From positions 1,054,001 through 1,118,000 of the forward strand of contig JAGMWG010000011.1 of assembly GCA_020744225.1 (NCBI GenBank): 64,000 nucleotides of DNA, given 5' to 3'. Shown one piece after another: positions 10,978-22,553 of this stretch. The stretch comes from Paraphoma chrysanthemicola (Eukaryota; Ascomycota; Dothideomycetes; Pleosporales; Phaeosphaeriaceae). The translations under genes and the position numbers were made by a program. A model generated the notes under the pieces. It ran no database searches and was not told where the DNA came from. It worked only from the letters and a program-made list of their open reading frames with translations. Positions within the stretch are counted from its first letter, which is position 1, and every line of letters begins with the position of its first letter.

Positions 10978-13281
10978 TCACAGCTTCAATAGCAACAACC
11001 TTGCTACAAGACGATCGAAAAAGTACCCCATGTCATCACCATCTCTTTTCTCCGTAACCTTTCGCGAGAGATACCCCACACTAGTCGCCTTGCGGATCGC
11101 CTCTCGCACACTCTCCACAAATATATCGTCCGGCGATGATGCGCACTGAGACGGCGTCGCCTCGCCCTCCCAGTCTGGTCTGAGTCGTGCATGGCAACCT
11201 GAGAAGCATGCGCTATAGAAAGCGAGTAAAGTCTTGACGCCTTCTTCGTCGAGGTGGTGGTTGTCTTCTGTGTTCGAGGAGCGTGGAGCATCGTAGCTGC
11301 TGTGGTAGGGCGCCTTGGCAGCGTGGTATTGGATTGACTCGATGGCCATGAGGACGGTGATGAGTATAGCGAGGGTAGTAGGCCAGTCCTCGCATTCGCG
11401 GTTGAGGAGGAGTTGCTCCAGCGAAGATAGGACGTCTTTCATCAGGCTGAGTGCGAGGCCGGGCATGACCTTGCCAAACTGCGAGCGGATGAAGCACGGT
11501 GTTGGTGTGAGGTCGCTGGACGTGCCCATCGTGTCTTGAACGAGCTGAGATAGCACCAGGTCATCACTGGGTGGTGGTAGTGTGATGTCGCCACCGATAT
11601 GAACGAGGATGAGTAGCTTTAGAGCCTGGTGCAATGTTCTAGATTGTGGAGTGCTTGGAAGCGAGCGGAAGTATACATAGACATCGCGGAGGATCCGGAG
11701 AGGCGAGGTGTATAGTGGGAAGTGGCGGAAGTGGTTGGTGACGAGAAGCGCAAGATGTCTGTCAAGGGTTTGCATCAAGTTGGACATGGCACCCTTGGTC
11801 AGCACTGCCGGAAGAACAGCGTGATTGTACATGTCGCCTGTGCCTGACTCCGGTGGCCAGGAGTAGATGACGTGTTGGTGGAGATGCGTTTGCATATTCT
11901 CGATTTCCAATGCATGAACCGATATGGATAGAGGAGGACCAAAGCCGAAGTATAATGGAATGGTGTACGTGAATCCAGAGTGTATATTGAAGTCGTTGGG
12001 TGCGAGAAATGACTCCAGTGACCTAGCAGTCGGATGCCAACCGAGACGATCGGACAAGAAAGCACTGGACTGGTCGCTGAGGACACGATCGCGGCAAGGA
12101 TGGTTGACTAGATCCCCTTTGTAGTGATCCAAGCAGGATTTGCATGGCGTGCCCGGATCGCATTTCTCCTTGCGTCTCTGGCAATTTGCGCAGGCTCCCA
12201 CGACGCGCATGAGTGCTGCATGAGTTCGCTGTTCAGCGGTGAGGCCCTTCTTACGACCTCGTGGTGTCCTACCCTGCATGCCTTCGGTGCTTGTAGGTGC
12301 AAGTCGGTTGGTCTGAGAGTTGATGTGGTACGATACCCATCCAAAGCTTTCTGTCGGCGATGGCGTAGCCATGCCACGGCGGGATCCATTGCGTGAGCTG
12401 CTTCGGGATAGAGCAACGCTACGCTGGCGGCGACTTGTGACTGGAGATACAGAAAGCATGGGTGGTACTCGCTGGCTCCACTGCGATTGTGATATGGCTG
12501 AATTATAGCTCGCTGGGCGTCGATTTGACTGAGGGATCGTGACTGCCCTGCTGCGAATGTGCAGCGGGGCCTCTTCAGACCGAGGCCAGGATGGGAAGGT
12601 GTTGAGGCTTTGTGAATGTGGGTAAGGGATCGAGATGGGTGCTGCTTCCGGACTGTACTCGTCGGCCTCTACGATTGGTTCAATATTGATCTGAGGGTGG
12701 TCTGTCCACGTGCCGACATTTGCAAAGGCCTGCGAAGCTCTGACATCTCGGCCACTAAAAGAGTGGGCTGATCCAGCGATATGTGGGTTGAAGACTGTCT
12801 CCGTTGTGGCCTCGAACGAGCCGGCCGAAGGAAGACCGTCCTCGATGCGATCCCATCTCGTGTCTAAGATAGGCGACTCTTGCGTCGAAATCAAAGGCGA
12901 CAGCGTTCTATCGCAAGCATCGAACGATCCAAAGTAATGACCAGTGCCCTGGCTTAACAATGGCGACGTGGCATTGGTATCGAACGATGGGGACGTGCAG
13001 TATGCTTGGCCGTACGAGGAGGAGTCTCCAATCATCGATGGCGGCTCGGAGAACGTGTATTCGAGGGATGGAGGGCCGTCTGCGACAGACGGGGGCGCTG
13101 AGACGAGGTACGGTTGCTCGGAGTTGACGCTCTCCGCCACATGATAGTTCGACGCGAAACTGCTGCCTTGTCCTGTGAAATTGGTGTCGCTATGGAACAT
13201 GGGATCGAAAAGTTCCCCGTCCCAAACCACAAGGCCTTCCCATTCTTCCGTTGGGGACGTGACGTAGATATTCTGTGCCAT
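10978..13281 (-). CDS. Zn2Cys6-type fungal transcription factor (single exon, 767 aa)
   Basis: An intron-free reading frame runs from ATG 13281 (MAQNIYVTSPTEEWEGLVVW) to a stop at 10978. The frame is also open a few codons upstream, but without ATG. A binuclear zinc-cluster motif lies in the middle: Cys364, 367, 374, 380, 383 and 396, inside ACANCQRRKEKCDPGTPCKSC. The first five cysteines have classic C-x2-C-x6-C-x5-C-x2-C spacing and basic residues between Cys2 and Cys3. The last loop is 12 residues, longer than the usual 6-9. A basic GRKKG patch precedes the cluster. The N-terminal 350 residues are Ser/Pro-rich and acidic, as in an activation region; the C-terminal 370 residues are helical. 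Target genes cannot be inferred. The centrally placed cluster resembles fungal regulators of unknown function rather than Gal4-like ones. Confidence 0.85.
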   Translation of the reverse strand: MAQNIYVTSPTEEWEGLVVWDGELFDPMFHSDTNFTGQGSSFASNYHVAESVNSEQPYLVSAPPSVADGPPSLEYTFSEPPSMIGDSSSYGQAYCTSPSFDTNATSPLLSQGTGHYFGSFDACDRTLSPLISTQESPILDTRWDRIEDGLPSAGSFEATTETVFNPHIAGSAHSFSGRDVRASQAFANVGTWTDHPQINIEPIVEADEYSPEAAPISIPYPHSQSLNTFPSWPRSEEAPLHIRSRAVTIPQSNRRPASYNSAISQSQWSQRVPPMLSVSPVTSRRQRSVALSRSSSRNGSRRGMATPSPTESFGWVSYHINSQTNRLAPTSTEGMQGRTPRGRKKGLTAEQRTHAALMRVVGACANCQRRKEKCDPGTPCKSCLDHYKGDLVNHPCRDRVLSDQSSAFLSDRLGWHPTARSLESFLAPNDFNIHSGFTYTIPLYFGFGPPLSISVHALEIENMQTHLHQHVIYSWPPESGTGDMYNHAVLPAVLTKGAMSNLMQTLDRHLALLVTNHFRHFPLYTSPLRILRDVYVYFRSLPSTPQSRTLHQALKLLILVHIGGDITLPPPSDDLVLSQLVQDTMGTSSDLTPTPCFIRSQFGKVMPGLALSLMKDVLSSLEQLLLNRECEDWPTTLAILITVLMAIESIQYHAAKAPYHSSYDAPRSSNTEDNHHLDEEGVKTLLAFYSACFSGCHARLRPDWEGEATPSQCASSPDDIFVESVREAIRKATSVGYLSRKVTEKRDGDDMGYFFDRLVARLLLLKL

Positions 13282-15367
13282 CTTGACGTCTCGTGGGTCG
13301 ACGCGCAAGGCTGAGGAAGAAAAAGTCCTAATGATCTCCAGAAAGAAAAGCGATCTGCCTCCAAGTATTAACCCCTCGCCAGGGGCGTCATAAAAGGACA
13401 GCTCTAGAGTATTGAGGAGTAAACAAATGCGTAGCAGAGGTGCACTTGGGTAGTAATGGCGACAATGGTGTCCCAGGCTGAAGTGAGGTGAACATATACT
13501 TTTCGTATAGTCTGCGAAATGCGCAGTCCTCCGGGCTGACAGTTCAGTCCTGGGTGCCTCGAATCACGGGCGGACAGGGCAATTGACGAGTAGCTGTTCG
13601 AGTTGTTATCACGTTGCTGTCTCTCATTAGCCCATTATTGAATTGCTCGTGTCAAATGCCGTAGGCTCATCGTTCTGAGTCGGGCGGCCCTCATGCTACA
13701 GGGCGTCGATTGGAGTGGGTGGGCGTTCATCTGACCAAAACGTAGCTGCGGGTCGCAGACCGGTCAGCACATTGGGGCTGAGTGCTATGTGACTAGTGCT
13801 GCGTTGCGTCAAAACAGCAAATCACAGTCTGTGCTAAGGGCAGATGTGCGACGTAGAGCCGATCTGCCGGTTCACAGTGGATACAGTGGATGCGGCATTT
13901 GGATACCCCAGTGCGAGTATGGAAGGCTTCTGGAAGACCCGCCTTGTCGTGGCTGTGACGTGATGCAGCTAGTCTGCACTATTTTCCGACGACCTGTGCG
14001 TCTGCGCATTGATCGTGCAAATGCGCTCTGTTGGCAGACTTCGTGATGGTGCTGGAGACAAGTGTGATTTGGTCGGAGGCGACGTCACCATAGAATTCGA
14101 GAGAGAGGGCAACTGCTGTGCGGAGAAGGAAAGGACCATCCAGGCTCCAACTTCGTTAAGCCTACGCTTTCCGAACTCCCACTTGATGTGTAATTCAAAC
14201 GCCAGCACTCTATCAAGGGCAATCCTCGCTGGTAAGTTTTGGAACGCTCAAGGCACTACTCAATCAAGAAATCCGCTGGCGGTGATGCGGATTGCCTCGG
14301 CTATTGATGCACCACCTCCTTCCTGACGCCCTTCTCGACGACTAGGAACGCCGCCGACTTCCCGCTCTATGGTCACGAAGTGTCTAATGCACGCCCCAAC
14401 TCTGGGGTTAAAGAGATGCCGCTTCCCCAGACGTGGCCCTATGCTGCCAAGCAACGATGCAGCCTGACGAGGTGCCTTGAGAGCCGCCCACATCATCGCC
14501 AGAAAGTACCTCATCTGTACATAAGCCGCTGCGCTGTCTCTGCGCTAGAGCGCGTAGGATGGAGTTCTGTCTATGCGTCATAAGCTAGCGAGCTTCACTT
14601 TCACAGTTCGCATGTGCATGCGGCTCTGCGAGTTTAAATGAATCTCGCCATTGTCCGCATTCGATGACTGCACGTTGTGACAGCATTTGGGGCGGCGCTG
14701 ACCGCACGCCGGACGGCAAGGGAAGGGCCGTGGCCGGAAGAACACCTTGCTCACTACAGGGCGTTGGTTGACAACAAAACCTTGATCTTTCAGCTCAGCT
14801 CTCGCGTATTCGTATAGATTTCCGGTAAGATCCTACGTAGCCTCACTCAATGGCAGCAGTTGCAGACATGTGGTAACAGTATTGACATAATCATATTCGC
14901 ATGCCCTGGAACGCCGAGGAACAGGAGTGGGATCCAGCCCAAGGAATATTAGGGGAATCGGTCTGGCCAAAAGATACCAAACGCGGGACAACATGTGTGT
15001 GCGACGCAGTGTCGACACGAAACCAAAATCGTTCATCCACAAATCCAGAGAAACAGGTAGCCGTTACATAAGGTATGCGGACGAAGTCAGAAATGCAGGG
15101 TAAGATGAAAGAAGAAGTCCAACATGTACACGTACAACAATGCCACCCGAAATAAGTTGACATGATGTCGGGTATCAACCAGAAGAAATAAAAGTCCAGA
15201 GAAGAAGGGTATCATCAAACCAATAACCAACGGCATTCCGTTCAGGTCACACCCAAAGGAACCCGCACCTCCTCGCAATCATTTGTGTCGGTCGATTCTT
15301 GGCTCGGCGACGGGTCGCTGCAGCTCCATGCTCGCATCCTGATGAGGATATCGAGATCCCCGTCTAG
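13282..15367. other. Long intergenic region upstream of the zinc-cluster gene
   Basis: This 2.1-kb gap holds the long upstream region of the zinc-cluster gene and, at the far end, the 3' flank of the LYAR-type gene. ORFs of up to about 105 aa were checked on both strands and look like chance frames. No repeat or RNA gene was recognised. Confidence 0.5.
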
Positions 15368-17092
15368 TCACGAGGTCTCAGGCGGAGAGAAGAATAGGAC
15401 GACCTCGCCCCGGTCGTTCTTCTTAAGACGCATGTTCTTCCAGAGCTCTTTCTCTTCATCGCCTTTCGTGGGCGCTCGGTCCCGGTGCTCATGGCGTTCT
15501 CGATGATATCTTTTGAGGGCTTTGTTGACACTCATTCCACGCTCAGACTCGGGGCCTTTGGTGATGAAGGACATGAAAAGATCAGCGCGAGGATCGATTC
15601 CAGTATTGGCGGCCGCAAGATCGCCGTTTGGACGAACGATGAGCTGGCCGTTGCCATCTGGAGATGGAGACCGGGAATCAGAGGGATTGTACTCGATGGC
15701 CTTCATGGTCTTGCGTTCTCGTGGGGGAGGCGAAACAGAGGATGAATACTGTCGACGGCGGATCCTGCGGATCTCTGTGTTCGAATCTTCACGACGCTTC
15801 TTGGGCCGCACCTTGACGAGTGCTGTGCTGGCCTGGCGTTCCTTGCGGTCGCGCTCACGGCCTCGCTCTTTGGCCTTCTTGTCCTTCTTTTCTTTCTCCT
15901 CGCGCTCCCTTTGTTCCTTGATGTCGGCCTTGCGTTGCTTTAGCTGCTGCGCCTCGTAGTCGCGTTGCGCACGCAGAAGAGCCTTTGAGTTCCCTTGCTT
16001 CGCTCGCTTCATTGGGCTTAGCGGCGAGTTCGCGTATTCTCCAGAGTCTTCAGGCGATGGTGGGAACTCTGGTCGCGCTAGAAGTCGATTCAGGCCGCCA
16101 GTGAGGCCTGAATGAAGCATAGGTGGAGCATCTGCCATCATGACATCTCTCTGCTCCTGAGCGCGCACGAGGGACATGTCGAGTTCGGTGGGCGAGTTGC
16201 GCTTGCGCTTGCGATCAGTCTTCTTCGTTGTAGTCTCGACATCGGTGTCGCGAGACTTGGTCCTTGAATGCTTTGATTTCGGCGCGGGCGTTGTGTACGA
16301 GTCGTATCGCTTGCTCGTAGGCCGCACAGGCTCGTTACCATATGAAAAGCCCGTTTGCGCAAATGTCTCGTCGTCGTCGGCAAGCTGAAACTTCATGACA
16401 TCGGAGATGGCGGGCGTGTATTGCTCTTCGTATGCGGGCTCTGCCTCGTACGCGGGAGGCTGACTATCTTCAATCATGCGCGACTCGTCTATAGGCTCGT
16501 GGATTCTGGGCGCATGAGGCGTCTCGGTTCCCTCAAGGAAGTCAAACACGTTGTAGTCTTCGATCGCGGCTTGCTCATGATAACCTAGAGAATGGGCGGC
16601 GGGTGGAGGGGTAGGCGCGCGAGGGGGGGCGTCGACAAGCGCGACGGCGTTGTCTGCTTCGTTGGCATCTTCGACGTATGCGTTGTGAGGGGTAAGGGCT
16701 TGCGATTGATCCTGCTGCGCGCTGTCTTTCTTTTGATGTTGACCTTTGGGCTTCTTCTCCTTGTAGAGTTTGCCTTGGTACTTCTGGTCTTCGGTGATGC
16801 AGGATGTGTGCGACTTGTAGCTGGTACCCGGAAAACTTTGTCATGTTAGTGCTTTGTTTACGTTCGAGTGCGCACCGGAATACTGACTGTGTCATGCAGT
16901 CAAGACACGTGAAAGATGCTCCGTAGCACTGGTTCTGATGTCCTTGCAATTTCTTCTTCGTCAATACATCGCCGCATCCCTCCTGAGGTCATAGTCAGCT
17001 CTACTGCATCTCCAGGGAGGGCGGGGCCAATGGCGGTGCGCTCGCCAAAACATAGCGTCAACAAATGCACTTACGCATGAAAATGATACCAT
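15368..17092 (-). CDS. LYAR-type C2HC zinc-finger nucleolar protein
   Basis: Exons 17092-17075 (18 bases, MVSFSC), 16982-16888 and 16835-15368 (minus) join across introns of 92 and 52 bases into 526 aa. The start reads MVSFSC|EGCGDVLTKKKL, followed by CYGASFTCLDCMTH|FPGTSYKSHTSC, which is the two-module LYAR zinc-finger region (cell growth-regulating nucleolar protein family). The rest is charged: a long K/E/R-rich coiled coil (about residues 300-360) and a conserved C-terminal block (DPRADLFMSFITKGPESERG). LYAR proteins act in the nucleolus in rRNA processing and ribosome assembly. Both splice sites fall inside the zinc-finger region and are fixed by its conserved residues. The second donor is GTCAGT, which gives the His-Phe-Pro join. 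Confidence 0.88.
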
Positions 17093-18271
17093 ATTGCCGT
17101 TGAAAGTGCGGTAGATTTACTCGAGAGTAGCGGTGTGTTCGATGAGCTGGCATGCGACGAAGAGGGGCATGAGGGTTGTTACTATAGCAGATGCGCGTCT
17201 TGCCCAGGTGCACTGAAGTTTCACACTTGGAATCCGACACGACTAGGCAAGGATGCCCTGTGGGGTCGTTCAAGGACCAATCAGGCTAGAGGTCTAGCCA
17301 AATTTAGGTCAAGGTTCGGTCAGAAGCAGGGGGATATCACGCTGCAGTGGTTGGCACGCCGCACGAAGCCACGCGCCCGGCGATCACCAGGGAAACTTGT
17401 AGTTCGCGCGTCGTCCGTCACGACCACAGCATAACGATGAAGGGAGGGGAATAGTGCTGCTCAGAGTCTACGATAAATATGCATTCGAACAGGTGATCAA
17501 TCGGTGACAATGGGCTTGTTTATTAGATAAGGCGTGATAAAGCCGCGCAAGTTTGAGACACGTCTGGTATCGCTGGCAGGCGACCAGGCCTGTTCCTGGA
17601 CAACTGAACGCGCTAAAAGAACTGACCAACGAGCACGCATCACATCAGCCCTCCACGGCGTTGGTAGCCCACCATCATGGTGTACTCTTTGCAACCCCGG
17701 ACGATCATGGATGCTTTCACGTCAGCCGGGGCAGATTGTGGCGGAAAGGCCAATGGCCTATCAGCTCAGATGATGCCCAAGTCGCGTGGGCCTCGTCAGC
17801 TGCGACCTAAGCCAAGGTCCCTATACTTCCGTTATGAATGCTGATGAGGCACGGCTTCCTGCGCTCCAGATAGACGATGTCTCGGATGACATGTTGAACT
17901 TTTGCAAGATGCCACTGCGCCATGCGAACGCGCCGCAGCACTTGCAGTTCTCTGGCATGCAAGTCTCCGGCGTTCGCGTAAGTTGGGCGCGTACCAAGTG
18001 CGCCTCACATGCACCTCTGCAAGGCGGGGTGTTCGTTCCTGCTGATCCTCTTCTCTTTCCACGATCCTTCCAGCGTCATTGGATGTCCGGCGAAATACAA
18101 ACAATCTTTCGGGGTTCGCACAACTGGGTATTCGATTCCGCGCGTACTCGAGCAGCAACAGGGCCGGTACGCAGGCTTTCTGTGCCCGATTGAGAAAGCC
18201 CGCTTCTTCTTCGCGACAAACTTGACCTTCATATGCCACTTAAGGCACTGGGTTTGTGTGCTGAAGCGCCA
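17093..18271. other. Intergenic region, LYAR-type gene promoter and ERV2 3' flank
   Basis: In these 1.18 kb no gene is supported. Minus-strand frames at about 17832-18239 run on from the end of ERV2 but show no family features. The region next to 17092 should contain the LYAR-type promoter. Confidence 0.5.
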
Positions 18272-18954
18272 TCATTCTCCAGCACGCTTCTCTGATTCTG
18301 CCGGATTGTCTCCACATCCGCAATCGTAGGCGTCTCCCAATCCTGCGCAGTCCCACTCAGGCTTGTGAAGGCGCTTGTTCACCACGTTGTGGACGAAGCA
18401 TCCCCACCCCGCCGCAGCTGTTCGCGATGATACCTGCGGTGGGTATTTGGCAAGAACCTTTCCAAAATGCTCGGCACATTCTCCGCTGCGAAGGTGGTTA
18501 GCTTGCGCATGACCTCAGCTGCGGCGTCGCATGGCGCAAACGTACCAAGGGTACAGGCGCTGAAACAAGTATACGTATGACCGGAGCGCTTCCTTTTCAT
18601 CGTCCGTGGGCTTCTCGGGAAAGCGAGCGAAGGTTGTGTGGAGCACTTTCCATGCGGCGCGGCCTAGCTCTGCTCTATATTCAGCGTGTCAGTCGGGTTC
18701 TGCATGTCCAGGAGCGCGCGTCTAGAACCCAAGGGCACGTACTTTGCAGTCGCATTGCCAAGTTTGGGCGCAATCGCATGGCCAGTGAGGACCGCACCGC
18801 TTGTAGCTCCATCGGTGCGACTCTGCTGCCCGAATTGTGGTGTGCGCGAGGACAGGTGGCTCAAGGGTGCTTGGTAGAAGAGTAAGGTGCATATGGCGAA
18901 GACCAGCAGCGCCAGGACGATAAAGCGCCCTTTGAAGTCCGTCGTCCGCAGCAT
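18272..18954 (-). CDS. ERV2: ERV2-type FAD-dependent sulfhydryl oxidase
   Basis: Exons 18954-18743, 18674-18546 and 18485-18272 (minus) join across introns of 68 and 60 bases into 184 aa. The N-terminus MLRTTDFKGRFIVLALLVFA is a signal anchor. The Erv/ALR domain follows: LGNATAKAELGRAAWKVLHT, FPEKPTDDEKEALRSY, the redox pair Cys114-Gly-Glu-Cys117 (YPCGECAEHF), and HNVVNKRLHKPEWDC. A C-terminal CGCG shuttle-cysteine motif (YDCGCGDN) is typical of Erv2 rather than Erv1. The enzyme makes disulfides with O2 in the ER lumen and passes them to PDI. No single open frame covers it, and the second intron falls between the two nucleotides TG and the C of Cys114. The gene is divergent from the branched-chain aminotransferase gene. 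Confidence 0.93.
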
Positions 18955-19447
18955 CGAACGAGTGTCGTGGGCCACTGTAGTAAAAAGGAGCGTGTCGAAG
19001 ATGTGTCGCGACTTCCAGGCCTCTGCAGCTGGTGCCTCAAGTGCTCAATGCGCGGTCACGTGAACTCTTGTCGCGTGACATCATGGCTTCGCCCAGCATT
19101 TGAGGCACTGGCAGCACTTTTGGCGGTAAGTTTCTCGATATACAATCTCACTGTCAGCTAGCAGGAGGTCATCAATAAGCCGCATTATCAGACGCTGACA
19201 ACAGCTTCTTTTGGTATATTCTGGCGGATATTCATGGATAATAGCGGATAGCTTCTACTTTCTTACATTCCGATATCGCAGCAGCGGTGGAGAGCTGACT
19301 GTCTAGCTGTGGTTGCCGAAAGTCAAGCGGTGCTGAGCTGAAAGTTTAGCGTGTGGAGGTGTCACTTCAAAAGCATCAACGCTGCCAGCAAGTAGAAGCT
19401 CCTCAGCTCTAAGACAAATTTTATTCCTTCTCCTACACAAAGCAGCA
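18955..19447. promoter_or_regulatory. Divergent promoter, ERV2 / branched-chain aminotransferase
   Basis: This 493-base region lies between two divergent start codons. It contains a palindromic CACGTG (19057-19062), a potential bHLH/bZIP site, about 100 bases from the ERV2 start. Function is inferred from position only. Confidence 0.4.
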
Positions 19448-20824
19448 ATGGCAGACTTTCCTCCACCTCCCGTCGATACGATCGGTATGTCAATCGGATA
19501 ATGTTCTCCCATCAAGCAAATGACAAATGAAACCTGTCCTAATATCAATGTAGACTGGGCAAACATGGGCTTCAAAATTCGAGAAGGTGAGAGCGCCACC
19601 GCCCCTCTCTTGCAGATATGAGGTTGTGTCTGCAAGAGTACCTGGCTTTTGCAAATAATTCGCAACATGAAGAAACTGGGCCACAATCGGTTAAATTGAG
19701 CAAGGTCCTAATAATACAATAGTCAATGGCCACGTCGAATCACACTATTCGGTGCAGACCGGAGAATGGACACCGCCAGTCTTCGTTGAGGATCCATATC
19801 TGCGCATCCACGGCATGGCTCCAGGCTTGAATTACGGCATGCAGTGCTACGAAGGCATGAAGGCTTTCCGTGCCCCAGACAACACAATCAACATCTTCAG
19901 GCCGAACAAGAACGCCGAGCGCATGCAGCACTCCGCCTCCTTTATTTCGATCCCCGAAGTACCCACCGAGCATTTCCTCGCAAGCTGCAGCTTGGCCGTA
20001 GGAATGAATGCCGCGTATGTGCCACCCCATGAAACCGGCGGTGCTATGTATATTCGGCCTCTCTTGTTCGGCAGCTCGGCGCAACTGGGTCTCAACCCGC
20101 CTCAGGAGTACACATTCGTCGTCTATTGCATCCCGACCGGCGTCTATCACGGAACTAATCCTGTCGATGCCATTATCCTCGAGGATTTTGACCGTGCCGC
20201 TCCGGAAGGCACCGGATCCGCTAAGGTTGGCGGTAATTATGCCCCAGTTCTACGACATAGCGAGAAGGCATACAAGGCAGGCTACGGCATAACTCTGCAC
20301 CTGGACAGCAAAACTCGAAGCATGGTAGATGAGTTCTCTACGTCTGCTTTCATTGGTGTAAAGAAAGATGGCGATAAGGTCAAACTCATCGCTTCCAAGA
20401 GTAAGAACATCATTCAGAGCGTGACCGGGGATAGTGTGCTTAGGATTGCTGAGTCATTTGGCTGGGAGACTGAGGCGAGAGAAGTAGAACACCCGAACCC
20501 GGGGCTAAACCACATTTTGCTAATCGAATGCAGATCGCATATGACGAGATCAAGGATTTCGATGAGGTCCTTGCAGCCGGTACTGCAGCGGCGTTGGTAC
20601 CCATCAAATCGATTGTCATGGAGTCGAAAGGAGACAAATTCACATTCGCTGCGGCCCAGAAAGAGGTACCGCCAACATGCGCCAAGCTGCTCTCAACTTT
20701 GAAGGGTCTTCAGCAAGGTAAGATTGAGGATAAGCAGGGCTGGCTGTTCAAGGTCGAGAAGCCAGCGCAGTTTGGGAAGACTGAGTCGAATGGCAGTGCG
20801 CATACCGTTGGGCAACTGCCATGA
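19448..20824 (+). CDS. Branched-chain-amino-acid aminotransferase (TOXF/BCAT-like)
   Basis: Exons 19448-19484, 19554-19586, 19723-20483 and 20534-20824 join into 373 aa. It is a PLP-dependent fold-type IV aminotransferase converting branched-chain amino acids and their keto acids. Features seen are YGMQCYEGMKAFR near residue 55, YIRPLLFGSSAQLG, the PLP-lysine motif GSAKVGGNYAP, DEFSTSAFIGVKKDG, and AAGTAAALVPIKSI near the C-terminus. The two small 5' exons (37 and 33 bases) encode MADFPPPPVDTIDWANMGFK, which shows no mitochondrial presequence, so a cytosolic location is likely. The protein resembles the cytosolic fungal BCAT group that includes TOXF, which has members in both primary and secondary metabolism. 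No biosynthetic cluster surrounds it, so a primary role is more likely. Confidence 0.93.
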
Positions 20825-21626
20825 ATGTCAGCCAATAGTGGTTAACAAGAAAAGTCCTGAAGCATGGTTGTTCGGCGTCACGGTCCAAGAGGTTAAGGAT
20901 CAAATTTAGGAGGCCGGAGAGTTGGTCGCTCTTCGCACTGCATCAGAGCTATCAATGGGCTCGAAATCAAAACGAATCCAAACAGTTCATGAATCTCTTT
21001 GACCACTGTGTCACTGTACTGGGGCATATGTCCATAGAGGTGGTATATTAAACGCGCTCGAGACTTCTCAAAGTGGCGGAAGTACCTGGATCATATGCAT
21101 TTGGCTTGAAGTAAAGCTTTGTCTTGCTCATCACCATGCGTGTGTCTTTCGCATAGTAGATTACCATGTGTGGCAGGGTGATTGTCTAGGCAAGCTAGAG
21201 AAACAAATCCGCGGTACGTACAGTCGACTGCCGCCAGTATCTGAGAGTCCCGTACTCTCAACGCGCAGTCTGAAGTCCGAACGGCCAATTCTTCTTCAGT
21301 CCCGGAGGTTCGCGACACCATGGTTTCCTCGTGCATTAGCCAATGAGGTAAAGCGCCGACGTCATCCGATCCCTGCGCCCCGCGACAGCGCGCGGCATCC
21401 CTGCAACATTATACGCGTGCAAATCTACCTCCCTCGTAGGCAGCCTTTCGTGTCTGACCTGCATACCCGATTCGAAAGCCTAAATACCCTGCTCCTGCTC
21501 GATTCAGCCTTGCCATTCAGTCGCACACCACCTCCCCCGACCAGCCTCAGCTCGCAAGGCAAATCGACGCCCTTCCTCGAGTGACGCACATAACTGAGGA
21601 AGAGATCTGAGAACAGGAGCCACAGC
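20825..21626. other. Intergenic region before the DEN1-like gene
   Basis: These 802 bases hold the 3' flank of the aminotransferase gene and the promoter of the protease gene. No further gene is supported. Confidence 0.5.
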
Positions 21627-22553
21627 ATGGGACTTTCAAGGCTCGTGAATGGAGCGAGGAAACACCTGGGCGACAACCTCAAGTCCGACGATGCCTATCT
21701 CTCGTGTGAGTTCAGCCATCCTGTCATGGTGGGGCCGCATACTGACCGACACCAGATCACGATGTGAGGGGTAAGTTCACAAATCATCCACCTTTGACCG
21801 AGGAATTGGTAACTCATAGGACGCAGTACTCAGAGAAGATGTCGCCAGCATCAAGGACGACTGGCTCACAGACAATGTACTTACTCTCTGAACAATTCCT
21901 GCCCTCCGCCTGACTGACATGATTTTCAGGCAATCGCATTCTGGCAAGAGTACGCCCTCTGTAATCTACCCATCAACCCAATCTAAGAGCGTGGCAGATA
22001 CCTCGAGCGCGAAGAGCTTCCTTCCTTCCCCAAAGCTTCCATTGTCCTCCTCCGACCTAGCATGTCCTTCATGCTCATGAACACAGCGAATCCGCTCACT
22101 CTCAAAGAAGTCCTTCCAAACTTCACCGGGACAACACATGTCTTCCTTCCAATAAACGACAATGTAGACGTCACACAGGCAGAAGGCGGGTCACATTGGT
22201 CGCTTCTGCTTGTAAGCATAATTGATGGCGTATCATTCCACTACGACTCCATGAGCAACGCGAACGACCGGGAAGCACGGTCCACAACAATCAAGTTGGA
22301 GCAGTTGCTGGGCAAGAGGCTGAGATATATCGCCATGACCGATTCGCCACAACAGGAGAATGGGAGCGACTGTGGTGTCTTCGTGTGCGTGCTCATGAAG
22401 CATTTACTCCTTAAGAGACTGTTGAGGGCCGACGCGAGTAGGAAAATTAGCATGAGCATGAAGGATACGCACATTCATGCCAAGGATGGACGGAAGACTA
22501 TGCTCAGGGTCATTGAAGAGAGGAAGAAGGAGGGTGAGAGGAGGAGATCGTGA
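21627..22553 (+). CDS. DEN1/NEP-type (Ulp1 family C48) deneddylase-like cysteine protease
   Basis: Five exons (21627-21705, 21756-21770, 21827-21876, 21930-21949, 21998-22553) join in frame into 239 aa. The second exon has only 15 bases and the fourth 20. The product is a compact Ulp1-fold peptidase with the full catalytic set: His121 in GGSHWSLLLVS, Asp138 in FHYDSM, the oxyanion Gln at 173 or 174 in SPQQEN, and Cys180 in GSDCGVFVCVLMKH. The short catalytic domain with DAYLSYHDVR and DDWLTDNAIAFWQEYL at the N-terminus matches the SENP8/DEN1/Nep2 branch, which removes NEDD8 from cullins and other targets. A SUMO-specific role cannot be excluded. The microexons are supported because they restore the conserved N-terminal text exactly. 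Confidence 0.9.

Noticed and set aside
13789..14583. ORFs of 67-105 aa in the 2-kb gap upstream of the zinc-cluster gene
   Set aside because: Overlapping frames on both strands have similar length and no codon preference, as expected by chance.
17832..18239. 135-aa minus-strand ORF next to ERV2
   Set aside because: It overlaps no conserved motif and sits just 3' of the complete ERV2 reading frame, so it is most likely 3' UTR sequence.
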